Origin: Duganella flavida
GTDB taxonomy: Bacteria > Pseudomonadota > Gammaproteobacteria > Burkholderiales > Burkholderiaceae_D
Length of the DNA stretch: 64,000 nt
Direction of reading: 5' to 3'
Assembly (NCBI RefSeq): GCF_009857445.1
Contig: NZ_WWCN01000023.1
Span: 1 to 64,000, forward strand
Shown: piece by piece, positions 57,509 through 64,000 of the stretch
How the letters are laid out: the number at the start of each line of letters is the position of its first letter
How positions within the stretch are numbered: the stretch's first letter is position 1
Program-made: the position numbers and the translations under genes
The notes under the pieces: generated by a model
What the model was told of the DNA's origin: nothing
The model's input: only the letters and a program-made list of their open reading frames with translations
Databases searched by the model: none

Positions 57509-59824
57509 TTAACGCGAGCGCCAGACGGCTTGGGTGGTTTCGGCTGGCGCCGTTTGACGGGCGGCTTCTTTGCGGGCACGGGCGTCGTCCAGGGTGGCGA
57601 CGACGGTGCCGCTTTCCACTGCCAGCGCTTCCTCCGCCACTACTTTCGCTTGCACCGAGGCCAGCACTTTCTGTGCGGCAGCCAGGCGGCGGGTTTCCAG
57701 TTCTAGTAATTTCTGCTTGGTCGCGGTCATGGCGGCGGTGGTGTCGGCCACTTTGCGCTGCATCGCGGCGTGCGCCTGGGCGGTTTCCAGCAGGGCTTTC
57801 TGTGCGGCGGCTTTCTCGGCTGCTGCTTGCGCGGCGGCTTGCTCGGCCAGTTCGCGTTCGTGCATGGCTCCGGTTTCTGCTTCGGCCTCAACCGCGCGTT
57901 GGCGGGCGCTGGCGGCGACGGCTTTCTCGGCTTCCAGACGGCCGGCAATTGCTTGCGAGGCGCGTACTTCCGAGGCAGTCGTGATGCGCTGCTGGGTCAG
58001 TTTCTGGTCGATCAGCGCCAGCGATTTGCGCTCGCATTCGACAAATTCCCGTTCAGCTTGCAGCAGTTCTGCAGCCTTGGCAGCTTTCTCTTGCTCGACG
58101 CGGGCGCGGTCGGCGTGCACCACGCCCAGTTCCACGGCCAGGCTGGCTTGCGCTGCCAGCGCTTGGGCGGCGATGGCTTTTTGTTCTGCTTCGGCCGACA
58201 CTTGGGCGGCCATCAGGCGCGCTGCTTCGGCTTCCTGGTTGGCGGCGTCAGTCAGGCGCTGGTCGGCTTCGCGCTGCTGGCGGAAGGCGTCGGCTTGCGC
58301 GCGCTCGGCGGCGATGCGCTGCTGGGCGGCGTCGGTGGCGCGCTGTTCGGCGGCCAGTTTTTCTTTCAGCGAGGCGATGGCTTGTTGTTCAGCGGCGGCA
58401 CGCGCCTGTTCGGCTTGCAGAAGCTGTGCCGCTTGCTCGGCGCGCTGGACGGCGACGGCGTTGGCAGCTTGTTGCGCTTCAGCGTGCTGCGCCAGCGTGG
58501 CGATTTCGGCTTGTTCGGCGTCGTTCTGGCTGGCCGACAGCTCGGCGGCAGCACGCGACATGGCGGCGCGCTGGTCGGCCAGGCCGGCGGCGCGTTGCTG
58601 CTCAACGGCGTCGGTGCGGGCGGCTTCGGCGGCGACTTCGTCGGCGGCCTTGCGCTGCTTGGCTTGCTCCAATGCGGCGGCTTCCGCTTCCACTTTGGCC
58701 AGCGTGGCCATCTCGGCTTCTTCTTCCGCGTGCACGCGGGCCAGTGCGACGGCGCGCAGCTGGTTGTCGACTTCGATACGCGCTTCGGTGGCGGCGATGA
58801 TGCGGGCGTCGGCTTCGCGGCGCGCCTGGGCACTGGCGGCGGCCACGGACTCTATGCGCTCGCGGTGGATGGCGGCGTCGCGGATTTCTTTTTCGGTTTG
58901 CAGGCGCAGGCGCAGCGATTGCGCGGCGCTACGCTCGGATTCGGCCTTGGCCTGGGCGATCTGCTCGCGTTCCTGCTCCAGATGGGCCAGCGCGCGGGCT
59001 TCTTCCAGCGCGCGCACTTCGGCGGCGGAACGGTTGAAGGCCGCTTCCAATGCCACCTGATCGGCGCGTTCGCGCTGCTTGGTCAGTTCCAGTGCGTCCG
59101 ATTCCGCTTCGGCCAGCTGCTGCGCGGTCTGGCGGGCGCCGGCGGCGTGGCGTTCACGTTCGCGCGCCAAGGTGGCGACGCGAGCGTCGGCGGTGGCGAT
59201 GCCGACCACTTCTTCTTTCGCAGCCTGCACTGCGGCCACGCGTTCGGCGGCCTGCATGCGGGCTTGCTCGGTGTGCGCCTGCAGATCGGCAGCGGCGCGC
59301 GAGGCTTGTTCGGTCAGTTCGGCTTCGGTGGCGATGTGTTCGTGAGCGCGCTTGCGGCTTTCTTCTTCGGCCTTGGCGCGCACTTCGGCGGCTTTGCGGA
59401 TCTGGTTGTCGGATTCGGCGCGGGCGCGCAGTTCGGCGGTTTCCTGCTTGACGGCGTCCAGGCGCGCCACGCTGGCCTGGGCGGCGGCGCGCAGCGATTC
59501 CAGGCGTTCCTTGTTGGCGGCAATCGCATCTTCCGAGGCTTGCGCGTTCTGCAGCGCGACGGCGGCGGCGGCGTTGTCCATGGCGGCGCGGTCTTCGGCC
59601 AGCGCGCGGGCGCGGGCTTCGGCGTGGGCGCGGCTTTCGGCGGCGCAGGCGGCCTTGGCTTCGGCTTCTACCCGGGCGATGGCTTCCTGGATGGCTTTCA
59701 TTTCCATCGCCGCCCGTGGCATGGGCATGGCGGTGGGCTCGTCCACCTCATGCAGCGAGACCAAAGGGATCGGGAGCAAATCGAAGTCGTTCGCGCGGTC
59801 TGGTTGGGTCAGTTGTGCTTGCAT
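57509..59824 (-). CDS. alanine-rich coiled-coil protein (771 residues), unknown function
   Basis: Almost the entire protein from about residue 40 to 755 is an uninterrupted, charged, Ala/Glu/Arg/Gln-rich heptad pattern (for example EAEAKAACAAESRAHAEARA). No signal peptide, no membrane segment, no nucleotide loop; the first 35 residues are non-helical (LTQPDRANDFDLLPIPLVSL) and may be a docking segment. It resembles TolA-like helices in composition but lacks the anchor and end domain, so similarity searches will be dominated by composition. A GATAAT box lies in the 103-bp gap upstream. Probably a cytoplasmic filament or scaffold; function unknown. Confidence 0.82.
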   Translation of the reverse strand: MQAQLTQPDRANDFDLLPIPLVSLHEVDEPTAMPMPRAAMEMKAIQEAIARVEAEAKAACAAESRAHAEARARALAEDRAAMDNAAAAVALQNAQASEDAIAANKERLESLRAAAQASVARLDAVKQETAELRARAESDNQIRKAAEVRAKAEEESRKRAHEHIATEAELTEQASRAAADLQAHTEQARMQAAERVAAVQAAKEEVVGIATADARVATLARERERHAAGARQTAQQLAEAESDALELTKQRERADQVALEAAFNRSAAEVRALEEARALAHLEQEREQIAQAKAESERSAAQSLRLRLQTEKEIRDAAIHRERIESVAAASAQARREADARIIAATEARIEVDNQLRAVALARVHAEEEAEMATLAKVEAEAAALEQAKQRKAADEVAAEAARTDAVEQQRAAGLADQRAAMSRAAAELSASQNDAEQAEIATLAQHAEAQQAANAVAVQRAEQAAQLLQAEQARAAAEQQAIASLKEKLAAEQRATDAAQQRIAAERAQADAFRQQREADQRLTDAANQEAEAARLMAAQVSAEAEQKAIAAQALAAQASLAVELGVVHADRARVEQEKAAKAAELLQAEREFVECERKSLALIDQKLTQQRITTASEVRASQAIAGRLEAEKAVAASARQRAVEAEAETGAMHERELAEQAAAQAAAEKAAAQKALLETAQAHAAMQRKVADTTAAMTATKQKLLELETRRLAAAQKVLASVQAKVVAEEALAVESGTVVATLDDARARKEAARQTAPAETTQAVWRSR

Positions 59825-59927
59825 GAGAGTTCTCGCAGTTGGATTTCCGAGCTCTCATTATCATGTAGCCCACAAGCAAGCCTAAGCGTGAGAAGAAGCG
59901 GAAAAGCCCGCTAATTCTCAGGTTGGC

Positions 59928-60104
59928 TTACTGGGTGTACAAGCAAGTGATCAGCAATTGCACGCAGGCGCTAAGGGCGATCACCATGAATACGACATAG
60001 CCGGCCCACAGCGATTTGCGCTGCGACCGCAACAGTCGTTGAACCGCAAAAGATTCTTCATAGCCATCGTCGCTGCGCCGTGGATCGAAAGTCTCGTCGT
60101 ACAT
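59928..60104 (-). CDS. small single-span membrane protein (58 residues)
   Basis: ATG at 60104 with TAGGAGG nine bases ahead. It starts MYDETFDPRRSDDGYEESFA (acidic, cytoplasmic), then basic LLRSQRKSLW and one membrane segment (about 34-54) with two Cys, ending LYTQ. A weak hairpin AGCGG/CCGCT (59912-59897) follows. It lies directly upstream of the coiled-coil gene and in the same direction, and may anchor that protein, but this is only inferred from position. Confidence 0.65.
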   Translation of the reverse strand: MYDETFDPRRSDDGYEESFAVQRLLRSQRKSLWAGYVVFMVIALSACVQLLITCLYTQ

Positions 60105-60355
60105 CACTGCGTCCTCCTAGTTAAACCAGCTGCAAGCTTAGCGCCGGTCACCTAAAGGTTTTATAAAGATGCGTGATCCCGCAGTAAATTTATCGTAAAT
60201 GACAGCATTCACCGTACGTTTATACGGCGTTGATTGTGCAGCCCAATTTCTTTAGAAATTATTCACAGCCAAGCCAGCACGCTGGATGAGGATGAACAAC
60301 TGTCCTTGGCTGGCGCCGCGCGCCCGGATGCAGTTGCCGCTACCGCATCAAGTCC
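60105..60355. other. intergenic stretch without a recognised gene
   Basis: 250 bp between the small membrane protein and the kinase-like gene. It is AT-rich on its left half, with a perfect AATTTCTTTAGAAATT palindrome at 60245-60260. I see no gene, RNA or clear terminator in it. Confidence 0.5.
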
Positions 60356-61336
60356 TCAAATTGGCAGCGGCGGCTCGTCCATCAGCGCGACTTGCTCGCG
60401 CAGTTCCAGCACGCGGTTTTGCCAGTAGTGCTGGGTGTTGAACCAGGGGAAAGCCGCCGGGAAGGCCGGGTCGTCCCAGCGCCGCGCCAGCCAGGCCGAG
60501 TAGTGGATCAGGCGCAGCGTGCGCAGCGCCTCCACCAGATGCATCTGGCGCGGGTTGAATTCGCAGAAATCCTCGTAGCCGGCCAGGATGTCGCCCATCT
60601 GGCGCACTTGCTCGGCGCGCTCGCCGGACAACATCATCCAAAGGTCTTGAATTGCCGGGCCCATGCGGGCGTCGTCGAAGTCGACGAAGTGCGGGCCGGC
60701 GTCGGTCCACAAGACATTGCCGCCGTGGCAGTCGCCGTGCAGGCGCAGTTGCGGCAGTTCGCCGGCGCGGTCGTAGCAGCGGCGCACGCCGTCCAGCGCT
60801 TGCTGGGCGATGCTGGCGTAGGCTTCTTTCAGGTCAGGTGGAATGAAGCCGTTGGCTTGCAAAAATTCGCAGGGTTCGGTACCGAAGCTGGCGATGTCCA
60901 GTGCCGGGCGGTGCTGGAACGGCTTGGCCGCGCCCACCGCGTGAATGCGGGCGATGAAGCGGCCGGTCCACTCCAGCACGGCCGGATCGCCCAACTCAGG
61001 CGCGCGGCCGCCGTGGCGGGTGAAGACCGCGAAGCGAAAGCCCTCATAGTGATGCAGCGTGCTGCCGTTCAGCGCCAGCGCCGGCACCACCGGGATTTCG
61101 GCGGTCACCAGTTCCTGCGTGAAGGCGTGCTCTTCGAGGATGGCCTCGTCAGTCCAGCGGCCGGGCCGGTAGAACTTGGCGATCAGCGGTTTGTCGTCTT
61201 CGATGCCGACTTGGTAGACACGGTTTTCGTAGCTGTTCAGCGCCAGCAGGCGGCCATCGCCGCGCAGGCCGATGCTGTCGAGGGCGTCGAGCACACAGTC
61301 TGGGCTCAAGGCGGAATATGGGTGGGGTGCAGTCAT
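60356..61336 (-). CDS. srkA: stress response serine/threonine kinase, SrkA (YihE) family
   Basis: 326 residues from 61336 (MTAPHPYSALSPDC); the ATG at 61345 is equally possible, neither has a good ribosome binding site. Aminoglycoside-phosphotransferase-like kinase fold: N-lobe ENRVYQVGIEDDKPLIAKFYRPGRW with the ATP Lys, catalytic loop RLHGDCHGGNVLW, metal Asp in FVDFDDARMGPAIQDLW. E. coli SrkA (328 residues) counters the MazEF toxin pathway during stress. Divergent from the YecA gene over a 64-bp gap. Confidence 0.92.
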   Translation of the reverse strand: MTAPHPYSALSPDCVLDALDSIGLRGDGRLLALNSYENRVYQVGIEDDKPLIAKFYRPGRWTDEAILEEHAFTQELVTAEIPVVPALALNGSTLHHYEGFRFAVFTRHGGRAPELGDPAVLEWTGRFIARIHAVGAAKPFQHRPALDIASFGTEPCEFLQANGFIPPDLKEAYASIAQQALDGVRRCYDRAGELPQLRLHGDCHGGNVLWTDAGPHFVDFDDARMGPAIQDLWMMLSGERAEQVRQMGDILAGYEDFCEFNPRQMHLVEALRTLRLIHYSAWLARRWDDPAFPAAFPWFNTQHYWQNRVLELREQVALMDEPPLPI

Positions 61337-61400
61337 AGCCGCCATTGTACGGGGCGCGGCGTGTATACTGTCAGATTCCCCCAAATAAAAAGAGCAAAAT

Positions 61401-62096
61401 ATGCAACTCGATCAGCCACTGAGCGATAAAGAATTCGACGAATTGGACAGCTTCCTGCTGTCCGACCGCACTCCTGAAGATGCCATGACGATGGACATGC
61501 TGCACGGTTACCTGACCGCCATCGCCATCGGCCCGGAACCGATCATGCCATCCGAATGGCTGAAGAAAGTCTGGGGCAAGGAAGATACCGACGTGCCGTC
61601 CTTCAAGCACGAGAAGGAAGCCGCGCGCATCACCGAGCTGATCATGCGCTTCATGAACGAAGTGCTGGTGACGTTTGAAGTGGCGCCGAAGGAATTCGAG
61701 CCGCTGTTCGTCGAGCACGATCACGAAGGCCAGACCCTGATCAACGCCGAAGCCTGGTGCTGGGGCTTCTGGGAAGGCATGGAGCTGCGTCCGGGCTCGT
61801 GGCAGCCGATCTGGGATTCGGAGCAGTCCGCCTTGATGCGTCCGGTGTACCTGCTGGGCGCCGACGAGATCGAAGAGGAAGAACTGGCGCTGGTGGAAGA
61901 TCCGGTCAAGGCCCACAAGCTGGGTCTGGAGCTGGAAGCCAACCTGCCGAACATCTACAAGTTCTGGCTGCCACTGCGCAAGGCCGGCGTGGAAACCGTC
62001 AAGCGCGAAGAGCCGAAAGTCGGCCGCAACGACGACTGCCCTTGCGGCAGCGGCAAGAAGTACAAGAAATGTCACGGCGCCGACTCGGCTGAATGA
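61401..62096 (+). CDS. YecA/UPF0149 family protein with SEC-C zinc motif
   Basis: 231 residues: N-terminal YecA domain (MTMDMLHGYLTAIAIGPEPI, then INAEAWCWGFWEGM), acidic linker, and a C-terminal SEC-C motif GRNDDCPCGSGKKYKKCHG (208-226) with Cys213, Cys215, Cys224 and His225, as in the end of SecA. Homologues associate with SecA or with the ribosome. Overlaps mntH by 4 bp (ATGA), so they are co-translated; a zinc-binding protein next to a metal transporter is suggestive. Confidence 0.93.
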   Translation: MQLDQPLSDKEFDELDSFLLSDRTPEDAMTMDMLHGYLTAIAIGPEPIMPSEWLKKVWGKEDTDVPSFKHEKEAARITELIMRFMNEVLVTFEVAPKEFEPLFVEHDHEGQTLINAEAWCWGFWEGMELRPGSWQPIWDSEQSALMRPVYLLGADEIEEEELALVEDPVKAHKLGLELEANLPNIYKFWLPLRKAGVETVKREEPKVGRNDDCPCGSGKKYKKCHGADSAE

Positions 62097-63409
62097 CCTT
62101 CAAACTGCCCACCACTGCGACCGCGCCGTTCTGCCCGTCTGAGGTAGCGGGCACGGTCGCCGTGCCGGAGGGCGATCCGTTCTGGAAAAAAGTCCTGCGC
62201 TTTGCCGGCCCTGGCCTGTTGGTCTCGGTCGGCTACATGGACCCGGGCAACTGGGCCACCGCCATCCAAGGCGGTTCGCAGTTCGGCTATCAATTACTGT
62301 TTGTGGTGGTGCTGTCCAGCCTGGCGGCGATTGTGCTGCAATGCCTGAGCATGCGGCTGGGGATCGTCACTGGCAAGGATCTGGCCGTGCATTGCCGCGA
62401 GCAGTACCGGCCCGCCGTGGGCAAGGCGCTGTGGGGCTTTGCCGAGATTTCCATCATTGCCTGCGACCTGGCCGAGGTACTGGGCTGCGCGCTGGCGTTC
62501 AAGCTGCTGCTGGGCGTGTCGCTGCCAGTCGGCGTAGCGCTGACGGCGCTCGATACCCTGATCGTGCTGGGCTTGAAAGGCAAAGGTTTCCGGCAAGTCG
62601 AGGCGATTGTGCTGGGGTTGATCCTGACGGTGGCGCTGTGCCTGTTTGCGGAGCTGCTGTTCGTGCAGCCGGACTGGCATGCGGTGGCGGCGGGCATGGT
62701 GCCGTCGTTGAGCGCACTGTCGTCGCGCGAGCCGCTCTATCTGGCCATAGGCATCCTAGGCGCGACGGTGATGCCACACAATCTCTACCTGCATTCGTCC
62801 GTGGTGCAGACGCGCGTGGTGGGCAAGCATGACCAGGCCAAGCGGCAGGCGATCGGCTTGTCGCGCATTGATACGGTGGTGTCGCTGCTGCTAGCCCTGC
62901 TAATTAACGGCGCCATCCTGGTGCTGGCAGCGGCTGCGTTTTACGAGCCGGGCAACACGCGCGTACTGGATATCGATGACGCTTATCGCCTGCTGGAGCC
63001 GGTGGCCGGGACGGCGCTGGCGGCCATCCTGTTCGGATTGGCGCTGCTGGCGTCGGGCCAGAGTTCGACTTTCACCGGCACCATCGCCGGGCAGGTGATC
63101 ATGGAAGGCTTCCTGAAGATGAAGATTCCGTGCTGGCAGCGGCGCGCCATCACGCGCGGTCTGGCGCTGATCCCGGCCATGATAGGCGTGATCGCGCTGG
63201 GTGAGCATTCGGTGGGCAAGCTGCTGGTGTTGAGCCAGGTGGTGCTGAGCATGCAGCTGCCGTTTGCTATGTATCCGCTAATTAGCCTGACGTCGCAGCA
63301 GCGCATCATGGGTAATTTTGTGAATGCGTGGTGGACCACGGCGCTGTCGTGGTTCCTGTTCGTGGTGATCTCCAGCGCCAATGCGTGGCTGGTGTGGCAG
63401 GCGTTCTGA
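62093..63409 (+). CDS. mntH: Nramp family divalent metal transporter MntH
   Basis: 438 residues, 11 or 12 membrane segments. The metal site is intact: Asp50 and Asn53 in MDPGNWATA (TM1) and Ala224/Met227 in ATVMPHN (TM6), the arrangement that selects Mn2+ and Fe2+ and couples to protons. His229 of TM6 is present. Nramp proteins of bacteria import manganese, especially under oxidative stress. No MntR gene or metal-box was recognised here. Second gene of the yecA-mntH pair. Confidence 0.94.
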   Translation: MTFKLPTTATAPFCPSEVAGTVAVPEGDPFWKKVLRFAGPGLLVSVGYMDPGNWATAIQGGSQFGYQLLFVVVLSSLAAIVLQCLSMRLGIVTGKDLAVHCREQYRPAVGKALWGFAEISIIACDLAEVLGCALAFKLLLGVSLPVGVALTALDTLIVLGLKGKGFRQVEAIVLGLILTVALCLFAELLFVQPDWHAVAAGMVPSLSALSSREPLYLAIGILGATVMPHNLYLHSSVVQTRVVGKHDQAKRQAIGLSRIDTVVSLLLALLINGAILVLAAAAFYEPGNTRVLDIDDAYRLLEPVAGTALAAILFGLALLASGQSSTFTGTIAGQVIMEGFLKMKIPCWQRRAITRGLALIPAMIGVIALGEHSVGKLLVLSQVVLSMQLPFAMYPLISLTSQQRIMGNFVNAWWTTALSWFLFVVISSANAWLVWQAF

Positions 63410-63477
63410 AGCAGATCAATACCTTCGACTGACATCGGTTCTATAAAGGAAGGCCCACCTTGCCTAAGGGAGCCGCC

Positions 63478-63870
63478 ATGCACGCCCTACTCCTCGTCGC
63501 CATGCCATTGATTTTTGATTGCCCGCGCGTGATCGACATCGAACAAACTACGCTGGTAGCGGACAAGACGTGGGAACTGGTGCAGGATGCCGACCTGCCG
63601 CCGGCATCGCTGACAACGGTGGCCGTGTACACCCAGCATCCGAGCGACGGCGGCAACCTCGCCCCCGACCACAGCGAGAAGACCGCCGACACCGAAATCA
63701 CCAGCTGGCGCCTGCCGCCCGACTTCGCGCCGTACTGGGCAGCCTGTGTCTACATCCACTCGCGCATCCTGCTCGCCAAGCGCATCCCGGCCGAAGCCAG
63801 ACAATGCCACCTCACCGAAGCCCTGCGCGCCAACAAGCCGAACGGCGTGTTGTCTTTTGTGTGCGAATGA
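63478..63870 (+). CDS. small exported protein, STY0301-like
   Basis: 130 residues. Hydrophobic start MHALLLVAMPLIFDCP, probably a short signal sequence, then a beta domain with a C-terminal Cys pair region (YWAACVYIH; EARQCHL). The pattern Cys-Pro ... PDFAPYWAACVY ... LPAEARQC resembles the STY0301 family of unknown function, but I am not sure. AGGGAG precedes the start at 63478. Single gene after mntH. Confidence 0.65.
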   Translation: MHALLLVAMPLIFDCPRVIDIEQTTLVADKTWELVQDADLPPASLTTVAVYTQHPSDGGNLAPDHSEKTADTEITSWRLPPDFAPYWAACVYIHSRILLAKRIPAEARQCHLTEALRANKPNGVLSFVCE

Positions 63871-63966
63871 AAGTTACGTCTGCGCTACCGCATTCTGCAT
63901 TTGCCCCGGCATTACTGTTAAAGTTCTGCCTGTAACTGAACGAAGATAGAAAAGATGTTAGGAAAA

Positions 63967-63996
63967 CAAAAACTGCCGCCGCGCGCGTTGGCGGCT
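63967..63996 (-). terminator. Rho-independent terminator of a leftward gene beyond the right edge
   Basis: On the minus strand GCCGCC (63995-63990), a 9-nt loop and GGCGGC (63980-63975) are followed by AGTTTTTGTTTT. It points to a gene entering from beyond 64000 and transcribed leftward. The rest of 63871-64000 holds no visible gene. Confidence 0.55.
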
Positions 63997-64000
63997 GAGA

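Noticed and set aside
57570..59060. 496-codon Ser/Ala/Arg-rich frame opposite the coiled-coil gene
   Set aside because: A further shadow of the repetitive sequence, without a start signal.
57770..59914. 714-codon glycine/phenylalanine-rich frame opposite the coiled-coil gene
   Set aside because: It arises from the repetitive GCG/GCC composition; the leftward frame has a normal start, heptads and balanced charges. Some doubt remains because both strands are open.
63951..64000. Start of a rightward gene at 63956 (ATG, MLGKQKL)
   Set aside because: No ribosome binding site, and the segment reads better as a leftward terminator; too little sequence to judge.

Overview
The window looks like a chromosomal segment of a high-GC betaproteobacterium of the Burkholderiales, most likely Oxalobacteraceae (Massilia/Duganella/Janthinobacterium-like). 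This is inferred from protein styles and gene order: ribD-ribE-ribBA-ribH-nusB, a Tol-Pal operon, ffs beside dnaX, a PEP-CTERM protein and several chemoreceptors. No sequence search was run. Most of it is core genome; no CRISPR array, phage module or transposase gene is visible.

Layout. 1-6.0 kb: 5' part of dnaX (leftward, cut by the window edge), an exported protein, the SRP 4.5S RNA gene ffs, ubiD, a membrane-anchored lytic transglycosylase behind a long leader, and a proline-rich anchored protein. 6.1-12.7 kb: riboflavin genes ribD-ribE and ribBA-ribH-nusB, all leftward but separated by a cytochrome c, an NAD(P)-binding protein, an inositol-phosphatase-like protein and a divergent TetR regulator with a clear palindromic operator. 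12.7-17.7 kb: a tightly overlapping minor-pilin operon (pilV-pilW-pilX-pilY1-pilE-fimT order of transcription). 17.8-19.7 kb: nrdR and glyA; glyA is preceded by a ZTP (pfl-type) riboswitch. 19.9-26.0 kb: ydfG-like reductase, then ybgC-tolQ-tolR-tolA-tolB-pal-cpoB for envelope constriction.

26.0-31.5 kb: three identical tRNA-Lys(UUU) genes. The second and third are each followed by a near-identical terminator and form direct repeats around a 2.4-kb segment (PEP-CTERM protein, small acidic protein, acyltransferase). Then come a SUV3-like helicase and a YigZ-family protein. 31.5-37.7 kb: DUF418 membrane protein, two convergent chemoreceptors separated by a perfect 41-bp inverted repeat, an outer-membrane protein and an acetyltransferase. 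37.6-45.4 kb: small membrane proteins, then a six-gene operon (membrane-fusion protein, ABC ATPase, two FtsX-like permeases, NtrC-type regulator, histidine kinase) with a sigma-54 promoter directly in front and a candidate enhancer about 100 bp upstream; this reads as a self-contained envelope-stress or efflux system.

45.3-64 kb: third chemoreceptor with a C-terminal CheR-docking-type pentapeptide, cystine transporter TcyP, FadL-family porin, an RND efflux pair, a divergent PAP2 protein, DUF475 membrane protein, a 771-residue alanine-rich coiled-coil protein, a 58-residue membrane protein, SrkA-like kinase, YecA/SEC-C protein, MntH and a small exported protein. The most noteworthy items are the sigma-54 efflux operon with its unusually placed promoter and GAFTDA variant, the two related inverted-repeat elements between convergent genes, the ZTP riboswitch, the tRNA-Lys duplication, and several proteins with altered catalytic motifs.
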